A stretch of 64,000 bases of DNA from Mya arenaria. Lineage: Eukaryota > Mollusca > Bivalvia > Myida > Myidae. Location of the stretch: positions 42,214,429 through 42,278,428 of the forward strand of contig NC_069130.1 of assembly GCF_026914265.1 (NCBI RefSeq), in the 5' to 3' direction. The translations under genes were made by a program, and so were the position numbers. Positions within the stretch are counted from its first letter, which is position 1; each line of letters opens with the position of its first letter. Below, in pieces: positions 48,758 to 61,659 of this stretch. The notes below the pieces were generated by a model. The model was given only the letters and a program-made list of their open reading frames with translations, was not told the DNA's origin and did no database searches.

Positions 48758-50642
48758 AGAACACATTGGACAAAAGATGAAAGCCCAAATAGCCTTAAAT
48801 GCTATAATATTTGGCATTTTCTTTGAGAAAAAACAACATCATGTTACAAAAACGTTCATGTCTGCTTAATTGAAGTGCGGTCGTCCGTCTGTACGAGTAA
48901 AATAGGCTTTCAACGCTGACTGCGGCTGGTGAAAACACTTTTTTGTAATATTGTTCACTATTTTACACCTGGATTTGGACAAACTGCCAGGTCTTAATAG
49001 ATATGATAATCCAATGCCGACAAAAAGGTCATTTGGATGCTAGAAAATCCGCCGTTATGGATTTTGCAGAAAAAAAGTGCAATGAGTTTTACTATGAATG
49101 CCACTTTCTCTTGGAGTAACAACTGCTACCGGGAACCGGGTTATACACATTTACCGGAAATTCTCTGTATTTTTCGGTGTCAAAAAAGATCATGAAAATC
49201 TGTTTTATTCTGATCTGCTGGAAATTTCAATGAAAAGGCTGTGGTTGGTCAAGCAAAGATTATACGAAATATTATTCCACGTTAGATCGACCCTCACCGT
49301 ACTCGCATGATGAATTGGCCGACAGAATTATAAAATGAGGTTCCGTATACACAACTTTTCACAAAGTTACATTACCTTATTTTTTAAATAAATATTATAT
49401 TAGTCTATGATTTACAAATTGTTATTTGTCAGTCAAATTTGTACCTATAAGTAAAAACGTTCGACTGCCAAATTCATGTAGGAACAATAATAGTTCCTAT
49501 ATATTATTACGTATACTGTATATATATACTAATCAATCTCTATTTAAAAAACAAACAAAAAAACAAACAACAAACATGTCTGTTAGGTGACAGGCAATAA
49601 TATTACTTCCGATAAGTTCAGCCGAATGTCAATGACATCTTCGCAGGGTTGATAACTAGGAGAATTGTTTCAGTGTAATGTCGTAATAGTCATATAATAG
49701 AGTTCATCGATTTTGCACAATAAGATACATTTCATTCACTTTTAATGTTCACTGGGCGAATTATATTGCTTTCTTACATTGAATCGGGGGTTTAAGTTGA
49801 ATGCCATTTAATCACTTTTATAGATAAAGGCAGCAATTCGTATGCAGAAACTGTAGTGTTATTTCAGAAATTATGTCATCGACATTGTGTTTAAGCTCTG
49901 TGGTTACCTCTCTTCTTCTTTCAATAAAGTGTCACCAATTAATAGGTATCACTGCACTGTTTAATTGGCACTGAGGGGATTGAATTTCATAAAAATGGAA
50001 ATATTTTTTTGATATTGTCACTTTCTCAAACAATGAAATATCATATTCAAATGATATTCTCAAAATTCACTTCTTTCACAAGGTGAAATATCATGCAACA
50101 TGATATTGAAATAAACATTTTTCTTTTACTATATCCACAAAAAGATGGCTATAAAATGACTTATTGTACATTCTATAATATGAAAGGAAATTGCACCGAT
50201 GATATTGTGTCCCAGCCCTGTACATACTGAAGTTCAATATAATGTGAGAACAGGAAAATTTTCGAAAAATTATCTTTTATATGTGCACTGTTTGAGATGA
50301 GCAGATATCTGTTTTATTTTATGGAAATATCTTTTTAAAGCATTGGAAAGCACTCGCTGTTATATACAATGTAGATATGAAAAAACCTCATGGTATACCT
50401 TTTCAGGTTCAGTGGAAATCTAAATATGACTATAAAAATCCCTCAACTACTCAATGATCAGCCAAATTCAAACATACCGTAACATGTTCAGTACTTTATT
50501 CAATAATATATCATAGTAGATTATAATAATTTCCACAGGTCTATCTATGGCACAATGATGGTTAATGATTACAGCATAACCTAGAACTTAAAAAGAACAT
50601 ATAAAACAAGTTTGATGCATAAAATAATCACTAATGTTTCTC
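48758..50642. other. No supported feature
   Basis: AT-rich DNA with many short stop-bounded frames. No gene, RNA or bounded repeat recognised. Confidence 0.35.
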
Positions 50643-50715
50643 TTAAAGCTACACTCTCACAGATTTAATGTTTTTACAACTAAATGAAAGTTTCGAAGTA
50701 CATCAAACATGAAAA
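50643..50715. mobile_element. Single end of the TTAA-type MITE
   Basis: TTAAAGCTACACTCTCACAG matches the left end of the MITE at 61,660-62,005. The opposite end is missing. Confidence 0.5.
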
Positions 50716-50814
50716 TCGATAGGAGATAAATGCAGTACTATAAATAAAATACATACATACATACATACATGCAAAGACACATAGATCATAATATATCCAC
50801 ATTAAACACATTTT

Positions 50815-51197
50815 TTAAAGATGCACTCTTACTCCCAAAAAAGATTTACCACTACTAATACTATTGTTTTAATATTGCAAAAAGGATGAATGAATGAATG
50901 TTGAAAGCAATGGTTCTCATGAAGGATACCGAGTTTGATTTGAAAGAAATGTGCATGAAACATGGTGTATCTACCTTATGAGACTATTAAAGTAGATCAC
51001 AGTAAATATTTTAGCATTCACCAATCATTTAATATTTTTGCGTTTTCTGTTATTAAATACAGGGTTACAAACTTGTTACCAGTAATAAATATGTTCCATC
51101 AATGCATTATTTAGGAAGTAGTTAAAGGTTTATCACTCAAAATGTATGTTTGTTATACATGTGTATGCATTGATTTTGAATAAGAGTGTCACTTTAA
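50815..51197. mobile_element. Short interspersed repeat, copy B
   Basis: Starts TTAAAGATGCACTCTTACTC and ends AAGAGTGTCACTTTAA, so the ends are imperfect inverted repeats with TTAA at both borders. The interior from about 50,960 matches the C-terminal and 3' region of the LINE at 7.1-8.5 kb (CACCAATCATTTAATA). Confidence 0.55.
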
Positions 51198-51599
51198 CAA
51201 TTTATTTGATTTAATAATTACCTGACAAGAATTAGATGGAGCTTAAGAATATGGAATTTTAAAAAATAGTAAAGCAATACATTTTCATAAAATCAAAAGG
51301 CAGCAACAACAGTCACAGTGTGTTTTAGCATATGCTATTTAAAACAATCCCTCAATATGTTCCAACTCGTACCCTACACATATAAAATACAAGTTGTATT
51401 TAACGATAAATTCATGGTAAGTAAACAGCTACAAATTTAAAAGAAGTGACACTCTTATTCAAATTAACATTTTTTATTTTTTTAACAATGTATCTTCTTA
51501 CATAATGATGTAATATGTGCTTGTCAAAAGCAATAGAAAAATCAATTTAAAAAGTAAACAAGAATCGTGATGTGACAATACTTGTTTTGTTAATGATTG

Positions 51600-52200
51600 G
51601 CAGAAGAAATTCAGTTTCAACTGCTGTCTTCTATTTTTGTAACAGTGACCTAGATCCTATAGGCCCAAAACACAATCTCATGAAAGTTCTCAATAAACTT
51701 TTCCTATATATCAAGTTTGGTCACAGTATATCAACCATAACTTAGGTTATTCAGTACCAAAAAGTAATAATTTTTAGTAACAGTGACATTGACCCTAAGG
51801 GGCCCAAGGCATTCAAATGAAAGCTCTCCATTAACTTGTCATATATACCAAGTTTGGTCACACATTGTCACCCCTTACTTATTCAGTACTAACTATATTT
51901 GTACTTTTCAGCAATACTGACTTTGACCTAGATCATAACCAAAAACACAATAAAAAGTCTGTATGAACTTTCATATAAACCAAGTTTGGTCACAATATGT
52001 CGACCTTGAAGTTAATCAATACCAGTTCTTTTGCTTTTAATAGTAGCTTTGACCTTTATCTTGATCCTAGAAGCCTAAAACGCAATCTCATGAAAGGTCT
52101 TCATAAACGCTTCCTACGAAGTTTGGTCACTATATGTCAAACCTAGCTAAAATTATTTTACACATAAGGTGACTTTGAAGACCCTACCACCAGCCCGCCC
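51600..52200. repeat. Tandem repeat, ~135-bp period
   Basis: Four to five diverged units around CAAGTTTGGTCAC (near 51,713, 51,850, 51,981 and 52,120), each with a TGACCTAGATCCTA-type stretch and a CTCATGAAAG-type stretch. No coding content. Confidence 0.7.
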
Positions 52201-52259
52201 AAAAAATTAGCTTTCAAAAACACTGTTAAGAATATATAAATGTGCCTGACATAAGAAAT

Positions 52260-54340
52260 AACAAGAGGCACATCAGTGCCTGTGCTCCACTGGCCAAAAG
52301 GTTCAAGCAAAGACCATCTAACGAACATTTTCGTCAAGTTTCATAGAAATACAATCATCAATTTTTGAGGAGAAGTTATTTAAAAAAATTTTTTTACTTT
52401 AATAGCTCTGGCTGCCATGTTGTGCAGTGGACCGAAATGATTTGGGCAATTTGAGTAAAGGAGCACCAAACAAACATTTCTGTCAAGTTTTATCGAAAAA
52501 AGGTCATCGGTTTCGACGACAAGTCGTATAAAGTTTTTTTTATTTTTTAGCTCTGGCAGCCATGGTGTGCAGTGGACTGGAACCATTTAACAAATTTTGG
52601 TTAATGACCACCCAAGGAACATTTCTGTCAAGTTTCATCAAAATCTGATCATCGGTTAACATTTAATCTGAATAGATTATGAAGCAAATATCTAACCTGA
52701 ACAAGAACTGACGAGATAGAATCGACTTGGTGTTTCACTTACACTTTTCGGCCATTTAAGTTACTAAAAATAGCTGTTTCATAAACTTTCAGAATGTCAC
52801 TTAAACGAAAATTAATGTTCAGTCTATATATACTTTCCTATGTATAAATGTAAGGTTTTTAAATTGATCTTTTTGTGAGAACTTTATGCTTATATGTTTA
52901 CTCATCAATTATTATTGTTTAAAAATTATTTAAAGATGCTATACGTGAAAAATTAAGACATTATTTTTTTTTCTATTAAAGGGAGGTAATTCAGTAGTAA
53001 AATGTAATCAAAGCTATTAAAGCATGGCATTTCTTTTCTAACCATGTTGATATTATTACAGTCTATTCAAGCAAGATGCCTTTTGTTTTTACATAGTACC
53101 CATAGGTTCTGAAAAACAAGGAGCACTATTCCCAACAGAAGGATGTCACTCCCTATCACTGCATGAGCATCATAATAAAGAAATGTTTACTCAAACTGCA
53201 AGCTGCTCAATTGAAATAGGTATTTACCTCAAGCATACAGTTTTATAATGTGGCAAAATAGTCGGACTACTAGATTGTCATTCGGACTAGTAAAATATGC
53301 CATTATGCTAGTCCAACTGGCTAGTAGGTTAAAATGTTTTTCGTGAAGACTGCGGACGAGAAGTCCTTAAAGGTTTTTCTATTTTTAACTCTCGCAGCCA
53401 TGTTGTGCAGCGGACCGGAACCATTTGGGCAATTTTGGTTAAAGGGCATCCCGATGAACATTTATGTAAAGTTTCATCAAAATCTGATAATCGGTTTCTG
53501 AGAAGATGTAGTTTAACGTTTTTTTCTATTCTTAGCTCTGGTGCCCATGTTGTGCAGCAGACCAAAACTGTTTGGGCTATTTTGGTTAAGGACTACCCAA
53601 GTAACATTTCTGTCAAGTTTCATTGCAATACGATCATCGGTTTCTGAGGAGAAGTCGTTTAAAGGTTTTTCTATTTTTACCTCTGGGGGCCATCTTGTGC
53701 AGTGGACCGAAACCATTGAAGCAAATTTGATAAAGGACCATCCAAGGAACATTTCTGTTAAGTTTCATCAAAATCTGATCATCGGTTTCTGAGAAGATGT
53801 TCTTTAAAGGTTTTTCTATTTTTTTGCCCTGGCAGCCATGTTGTGCAGCGGACCGGAACCATTTGAACAATTTTGGTTAAGGACCACCCAAGGAACAATT
53901 CTGTCAAGTTTCATCAAAATCTGCCTATCCGTTTCAGAGGAGATGTCGTTTAAAGATTTTGCTATTTTTAGCTGTGGCGGCCATATTGTGCAATGGACCA
54001 GAACCATTTGAGCAATTTTAATAAAGGACCACCCAAGAATCATTACTGTCAAGTTTCATCAAAATCTGCCGAACCGTTTCAGAGGAGATGTCGTTTAAAG
54101 ATTTTGCTATTTTTAGCTCTGGCTGCCATATTGTGCAATGGACCGAAACCATTTGAGCAATTTTGGTAAAGGACCACCAAAGGAACATTCCTGTGAAGTT
54201 TTGTCAAAATCCGCTTATCAGTTTCAGAGGAGATGTCGTTTAAAGTAAAAGTTTACGCACGCACGCACGCACGCACGCACTCACGACGGACAATCTGTGA
54301 CGAAATAAGCTCCATGGCCTTCGGCCAGTGGAGCTAAAAA
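52260..54340. mobile_element. Tandem-repeat transposon, ~145-bp units between short inverted ends
   Basis: The left end carries GTGCTCCACTGGCC (52,282-52,295) and the right end the inverse GGCCAGTGGAGC (54,323-54,334). Between them are units of about 145 bp built on GCCATGTTGTGCAGCGGACC, ACCATTTGAGCAATTTTGG and GTCAAGTTTCATCAAAATCT: about two before 52,650 and six between 53,350 and 54,240. Unrelated DNA lies at 52,660-53,340. A (GCAC)n run at 54,253-54,280 precedes the right end. The layout recalls bivalve pearl-type or Helitron-like non-autonomous elements. Confidence 0.7.
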
Positions 54341-54669
54341 TGAAAAAAGGGCAAAAAGGAAAAAAGGGCAATAATTTGTATTTAGGGTTAAAATGGAGTT
54401 ATGTCACCTTATTGTAAGATGTTCATCATTAATTGTGCAAAGTATTAAGTCCATGAATGAATGGTATTGAAGTATTAACCTCATTATGTAATGACCCTGA
54501 ACAACTGTATGGAGTATTAAGTGACTTTAATGAAGGGTTTTGCAGTTATGAGTGAAAATCCCAACTTGGTCTTAAACTTTAACCGGATGCTAAAGCCAAA
54601 GCAGATGCTGAGGCGAGTAGTATAGCCCTCCTTAAGTTATTATTCAAATAGTCCAGCTAAAAATGTTCA

Positions 54670-54849
54670 TAAGGGCTATTCCATTTAAAAATATAACCAC
54701 TGGAGGGAAGGCATTTATTAAGTTTTTATGCCAACCCCATACAAAAGCAAATGTGCCTTTTGGGGTGCAAATTAGCAAAAAAGCCCACCCATATATTATT
54801 AAAAATCTGCCAAACCCGGTGGTTATATGTTTTAGAAGAATAGCCCTAA
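54670..54849. mobile_element. 174-bp MITE with TAA duplication
   Basis: Ends GGGCTATTC and GAATAGCCC with further inner complementarity (ATATAACCAC / GTGGTTATAT). TAA flanks both sides (54,670-54,672 and 54,847-54,849). A 3-bp TAA/TWA duplication is typical of PIF/Harbinger elements. An open frame inside is incidental. Confidence 0.65.
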
Positions 54850-55367
54850 GTGTTAATTACACTAAATATCGCCTTATTACAGCTTTGTTATTGACTTAAG
54901 ACATGAGATGTTTATAAATGTATATTAGAGAGGTCCAATATCCACCATTTTTGTTTAAGTCCCAGTCTAATCAATATATCAAACTGGTATGTACTGGTAC
55001 TCCCATATTTTATTGAAATGATTCCCTTAACACCCTTATCTCTGTTACTTAAAAATACAGTTGTCATAACAGAGCCTGTCCTCTTTAAGTCCACATTGGC
55101 AGTGAGATTAAATTAAAATGTGATTCTGTTCATTCTTCTTCAAACAGCATTCATCGTGAATCTCGGACATCTTCAATCTATTGGAAATAGAAAAAAGACC
55201 TTCATAGAAATTATTTCCATTTTCAGTTTTATGTATTTCATCATTATGGCTATTAAATAATAGTACAAATAATATCAAATTATTATAAAGATGATTTTGA
55301 CTTCAGTCATCATCAATGCATCTAATCCATCAACATTATACTATCCTTTTACAATTGACATTTTTTT

Positions 55368-55369
<2 letters not shown>

Positions 55370-55459
<90 letters not shown>
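55370..55459. repeat. (AT)n microsatellite
   Basis: About 45 perfect AT units. Confidence 0.97.
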
Positions 55460-55463
<4 letters not shown>

Positions 55464-55639
55464 CTGAATGTCTAATAAACATTACCTGTAAAAGTCTCAT
55501 GACTTGCACCCATATCTGTTTTAACTGAGTCTGTATCTGAAAAGAGTGCATAAAATCAAAGCTTCACATACAAAATAAGCTTCATGTAATAAAGAAATAT
55601 ATAAAGATGCTATGAAGACAAACGTGCACTTATAATAAA

Positions 55640-56250
55640 CTAGAGGCCCAAAAGGGCCTATGTTCTACTGGCTGGGTTTGTGTGGTCAACATCACTGTTT
55701 TCGAAAAGAACCAACCCCTTATGGATTCTGAATACTCATTTTTTCATACTATCAAGGCCCATAATCTTATCATTTCAAGGTTTTTCGAAAGGAACCGAGC
55801 TCTAATGGATATCCAAATACTGTACAAGTTTCATCGAGATACAATCAAAACTGAAGGCTGTATCGTGTTAACAAGCAATTGCTTACTGACACACTGATTT
55901 TTAATACTATCAAGGCCCATAATCTAGGCATGCATGGGCGGATCTGGCTGGTTTTCAAAAGGAACTGAGCTCTTATGGATATGTAAATACTGTACAAGTT
56001 TCATCAAGATACAATCAAAACTGAAGGCTGTATCGTGTTAACGAGCAATTGTTTACATGATTTTTTTATACTATCAAGGCCTATAATCTAGGCATGCATG
56101 GGCAGATCTGGCTGGTTTTCGAAAGGAACCAAGCTCTAATGGATATGTAGATACTGTACAAGTTTCATCAAGATACAATCAAAACTGAAGGCTGTATCGT
56201 GTTAACGTGGAATTGTTTACAGACGCACATACTACGTACACACTACCATC
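55640..56250. repeat. Tandem repeat, ~165-bp period
   Basis: Starts near GAGGCCCAAAAGGGCCT, then three units with GAACCGAGCTCTAATGGATA (near 55,792, 55,961 and 56,125) and CTGAAGGCTGTATCGTGTTA. It resembles the 52-54 kb element in layout but not in sequence. Confidence 0.65.
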
Positions 56251-57242
56251 GCATAAGACTAAATGACTAAACAATAAACCAGTCCATTAGTTGAATAATT
56301 AAATTTTATGATTTGTAATGTTCAGCCAACATTTAATGTATTGAACAATCTCATGATTGTTTAACATGTTAACTTATTAGGAATTAAATATCCAGTTAAT
56401 AAACATATTATTCTTTGGGTTTAATTGCTGTAACGTTTGTTATTCAAATTAAATGACGCAACATGTTCAAATTGTCAATTCAGCCCATTTCTAAATTTAC
56501 CATTACCTGGTATGTTTGAATTGTGTTGACCAGGTGGATGAGGTTAATGGAGCAATGGATGATAAAGCGGCTGACTGCGAGTGCTGACATCTCTAGGCTT
56601 CAGGAACTGATTCAGAAAATTATTGAAATTAATTCGTCTTGTATATATTTATGTTTTTTCCCGTTAATGATTTAAAAAAAAAAACAACATAATGTCATTG
56701 CTTTTAAAGTATAAGCATGACAGCAAAAACAAATACTATAAATAAGCATATATATGAGAGACTGTCCAAATTTCATTAATCTGCACATTTGTAGAATTCA
56801 TCATGAAAACTGGGCACATAATATTTGTTCTTTATATCTGAAGTTATTATGTGTGGAGTTAACTGTATTACAAAAATTGTAATCAGATTTTGACTAGATT
56901 ATGTACTGAACACATATGCCATGTAATAAAATAAAACTATGCCCTACATTGCTGTTTCAGTTCTTGTTTGGAGCACACCCAATATCAATGCAAAAGCTGC
57001 ATCGCACATTTTTGTTCAAGATACATGTTTACAAGCCGCGCCATGTATAAAGCATTTTGAATAAAAAAAAATCCTTTTGTAAGTAAATGATTGAGCAAAC
57101 GAATGAAATGACATACAGAATTATCATATCAACATTACAACAAGTTTATAATATTACTTGTTTTCCTACCACAGATTCTTCATGTTCTTTATGAAAAAGT
57201 AATTAAGAAAGTAGTGTTCATACATTTTGAATTTTTAATCCA
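56251..57242. other. No supported feature
   Basis: AT-rich sequence. No gene or bounded repeat recognised. Confidence 0.35.
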
Positions 57243-57680
57243 GTGTTCTTTCTTACAATGAATGTAGTCAAATTATGTAGGGTTAAAGTATGTAATTGCA
57301 TTGAAAACATGAGAAAACTAATGGGACATAAATCAATAAAAAAATTATGTGCCTGTGACAATCCTTTAAAAGAAAAAAGTTTGGAAGAAATTTATATACA
57401 TAGAAAAAACATGATTATTTCATTTGTAGTACCGGTAATTCTTTTGCAAGGCCCAGAATCACGCGATGCATATCATTTGGTAAACAGCACATTTTTCATA
57501 CATGTGGGAAAAGGCTGTGACCTGTACTTTTGTTTTAAACTAATATACGATACATTTAAGGAGGTTGCAATTATAAGTAACTTTTACTTCAATGAAATCA
57601 GCTCGGGTTCATATAAATCAGAAGAAGAAAGATACAGAAAACGAAATGTCATATACTTAATACTCTGTGTACAGCACTGA
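57243..57680 (+). CDS. Hypothetical 145-codon reading frame
   Basis: Long for this AT-rich region. The protein would be rich in Cys, Ile and Lys, for example VVKLCRVKVCNCIENMRKLM and CDLYFCFKLIYDTFKEVAII, and has no signal peptide or family motif that I recognise. No homologous copy occurs in the window. It could be an exon of an unknown gene, a decayed element or chance. Confidence 0.25.
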   Translation: MFFLTMNVVKLCRVKVCNCIENMRKLMGHKSIKKLCACDNPLKEKSLEEIYIHRKNMIISFVVPVILLQGPESRDAYHLVNSTFFIHVGKGCDLYFCFKLIYDTFKEVAIISNFYFNEISSGSYKSEEERYRKRNVIYLILCVQH

Positions 57681-59000
57681 TGATGATTGAATAACTGGTT
57701 ATATACAAAACATTCCATATAATTTACATTGCATCAGGGACCCACCATCATCTTCAGTTTAAGGGGTTTCATGCGCTGCAGAGCCTTGTCATGTGCAAGC
57801 TGCTATTGCCCTTCTCTCCATTTCTATCTCATTGGCTGCAGGCTGAAATTTTTTAGTCTGCTTAGCACATCATAGCCACTTGGCAGAAGGTGGAATGAAT
57901 TAATATTAACTTCAGTTATTATTATATGCAGTTATGACAGTAAACTATCCAATGTTCTTCTATTACTTTTGATGAAAGGTTCTCTTCAAAGGACAAAAAT
58001 GATAATCACAATTCTAATTGAAAAATATTTATAAGTCATTACATACATGTATATGTGTACCTTTTTTTCTCACAACAAGAAGTCTGCACAGTTCAAACAT
58101 TTATACGCTCTTAATGGTGTTACTTGGGATGCCTCCTAGGATGGCTCAAGGCACCTGCAGAGAAACAATACTTGTCAGACAGAATATGCATTCAAAGATA
58201 AAACATTGGTTTATACACTCTTTGTTTATCTCACTATTTGGACCAAATATAATATCATAGTTTTATGATAAATATTAAGTTTATCTTTAAAGTAATCTTC
58301 CAACATACATGTATATTTATCCATATAAAGCACATAAACAAGGCAACCTGAAACTTAAGGATTTGATAAGAAATCCTCAAGTTAGTAAGCAGACAAAGTT
58401 AATTTGGTAATATTTCGACACGTTGGTTTGAGTCTATTTGTCAATTAATGAAATAAACAAATGTATGGTATGACCGCCGGCCTGAGAAAACGAACCTTAT
58501 CGCATTTCCGAGATATTGACGGAATTGCACGAAAACTCCCGAAGAAATGCGGAAGTAAATACATAAATTTAAAAAAAAGTAACTGTTTGAAAAAGTCAAT
58601 TTTTATGGCGAAAACACCATAATATTTGATATTTCGATGTATCAGAAGGTTGAAAGATGGACGATTTAGAAGTAAGTATAATTCCATTCATGAAATATAC
58701 TTAAAATTGATTTTATTCCCCTTTTATTTTCAATCGTCTGCAAGTGAAAACTAAAGACGCTTTCTCAAAGTAATAATGCAGAAAGGTAAGCATATGGTTC
58801 ATATAAAAGTTAATTTATATAAAAAAACTGTTTAAATAATGATAAATGTAAACATGTAGAATTATAATCATGTATTTCTCAGTAAACAATGGACAGAATA
58901 CCAACATTTTTTCTAAATAAACGTGTTCGGTAAACTCCGTACGATAGTGTATGTGCGCTTATCGATAAATCAATACCTCGATGCTTTGCTTTCTAAGCAA

Positions 59001-59074
59001 GTGGGGCAATAGCTCAGACGGATAAGCGCTTGTCTTGTAATCATACGTTCCCGGTTCGATTCCGGAATGAAGCT
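59001..59074 (+). repeat. tRNA-Thr-like sequence (pseudo-tRNA or SINE head)
   Basis: Contains ATAGCTCAGACGGATAAGCG, an anticodon-loop-like CTTGTCTTGTAA (TGT) and B box GGTTCGATTCC. The acceptor arms do not pair and the anticodon stem is mismatched, so it is not a working tRNA gene. It lies in intron 1 of the transposase gene. Confidence 0.55.
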
Positions 59075-60810
59075 TTAATTTTTAATAAATTTTTAGATTT
59101 TTTTTTTTACAGCTGATACAGCGATTCTATGACGAATTCTTTGGACACAATTCAACGATATCAAGACATTCACATGAAATTGAACTACCTAGAGGTATCC
59201 TTAACTGTTCATTGACGCTAAATGACAATTGTTTAATAATAAGTTAAAATAACATACATGCAATTTAATTTCATGATATTTTTTTTTTTGAAAACTAAAT
59301 CATCATTGCTATTTTAAGAATTCACACTATTTGAATACATAATCAATTATTTTGCAGTAGATGTGTGGATCTTATTTGTTTATTCGCAATAATAAAGTTA
59401 TATAACGTTGCAATACATTATTTTAGTTTGTATATTATGGGCAAACATAACTCACTAGGGATACTCTCTTTCATTACAGTAACGTCTGATGATGAAAATG
59501 ATGACAATCAAGTGGCATCAGAAAATGTAAATGATCATGTTATCTCGGAACATGATGATGACATACCAATAGTAGAATCATGCGACACATTAGCGACTGG
59601 CTGCGATTGTACTTCTATGTGCATGGACTCTATTGACCGTGAAGCTGCCCAAGCCCATATTGACAATATAAGGCAGTATACAAAGGAAGAAAAGGACTTA
59701 TATATAATGGGAGCATTAAACCGGATTAATTCAGATAAATAACGAAGCCGGTATGGTGAGCGTCAGCGTACGCGATACGACTATAAGTTTGAGGGTAATG
59801 TTGTTTGTAAGAAAACATTCATGTGTGTGTATGACATCGGCCCAACTCATCTCAAGAACCTCTTAAAACATGTTAACGAGAATAGATATGTTCCCCGTTG
59901 TCATGGAAACCAAGGCCGGCGGCCCATTCCTGCGTTAACATTTCAAGAAATTGAAAATGTTATATCGTTTTTAAAAAAATGTTGCAATTGATGAAGGACT
60001 GCCCATGCCTGCAGCACCCAGAGGGAGATCCAAGGACGCACCAGTTTTCCTCCACAGCTCCACCACAAAGATGAAAATGCATAGATTATATGAAAAATCG
60101 TGCATTGAAACAGCCACAAAATGTATTAAATATAGGACGTTCTGCAGATTGTGGCATGAGCTTTGTCCAAACATCAAGGTAAGTAGTACTTAGCACATCA
60201 TGCTGCGTAAGTTGTTCACATTTTCATTTCATCAGCTTTTTTACATATGTTTTGTCCAAACATTGTGCACTATCATTGACACTAAACGGAGTGCTACGGA
60301 TGTAAATCTTTTCAAACAATTGGTTAAGCACGTTTCTAAAAGGTAAGCCGACCGACATGTACAGAAATGTAATATATCAGTGTAGTATTCAGTGTAGAAT
60401 AAAAATACATGAGAAGAATAGCATTTTTTTTCAATGATCATGTAGAGCGGTACATCAAAGAATCTTCTGTATGTATTATATTAAGAATGCGATAGTTATT
60501 TTGTTTTATTCGAGATGAATGTATTCGTTTCTAGCTCAATGATAAATAAAACGTTAAGAACCTAAATAATAACTTTTTTTAATTATTCAATTCTTTTACA
60601 GATCGCCACTCCCCAAGAGGACGTGTGCGTCACGTGCGAGATGGCACGGAAAGGAGTCGCTGATGCCACGACAGACGACGAGAAGCTTGCTGCTGCATCA
60701 GCTCTCGAGAGACACATCGATGCGACCAGAAAAGAGCACAAGGTATTTTATTGGTGTTGAAGTTATTATGATAAGTTTATTATTCAATGGAAATATATTG
60801 AAAGAAGAAT

Positions 60811-60895
60811 GTCCAGTTAGCGCAGTGGTTAGCGCACTCGCTTCTCCGGTTCCCCCCACAACACAAGACCACACTCTCGCGTGAAATCGGACCAA
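60811..60895 (+). mobile_element. SINE head fragment
   Basis: GTTAGCGCAGTGGTTAGCGC is a tRNA-derived A-box region; CACTCGCTTCTCCGG follows and the normal B box is deleted. It lies in the intron between exons 4 and 5 of the transposase gene. Confidence 0.55.
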
Positions 60896-61659
60896 CGAGA
60901 GTGATTAATATACTGTTGTAATAACTTGTTTCACAATCGTTGTAAAATAAATATGTTTAAACTAATGTACTTTGATGCAATTTCAATGAAAACAGTCGCT
61001 GAAATTAGACTACAATGTATATTTGTTTAACATTTGTATTGAATGAGCTAAATATTTTATACTTTCATAAAGTTATATGGACATGTCTTTGTATTCAAAT
61101 TAGGTGTACAAAGACTACGTTACTGCTGCTATGGACGAATTGAGAGACACGGGTCGCCCTACAGAGCCAGTCGAGCCATGCTCAACTGACTTTCAGCATG
61201 CACATTACACGTTCGACTTTGCTCAGAATTTGTGCCTGCCACACCACAGTCGCCAGATGGGACCTATGTACTTTGTCACTCCTAGGTAATAAGTCAAATA
61301 TTTTCGTTTAGAAGCATTATTTTTTAAGGACTCTGACCTTCGCGCCTAAATAAGTGTTTTCACACGTTTTTATGTGACAATATCGTATCTCTTTAATAGT
61401 TGATTTCCGAAAACAGATTCTGACTATTTAACAATATGTTAAATACATCTATTTACAGAAAAGTTCATTTATTCGGGTTTCGGGACGAAGCCCTTCCGAT
61501 TCAGTATAATTTTCTAATCGACGAAGCCGAAACTATGATGCAGGATGGAGGTGGCATTCACGGGCCAGATACTGTAATTTCGCTCGTGGATTACGCTCTG
61601 ACAGAGTTTGGGCACGGGGAGCGAATGACTACTCTTCATGCGGACAATTGTGGCGGTAA

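Noticed and set aside
55316-55551. Tyr-Ile repeat proteins
   Set aside because: Translation of the (AT)n run on either strand.
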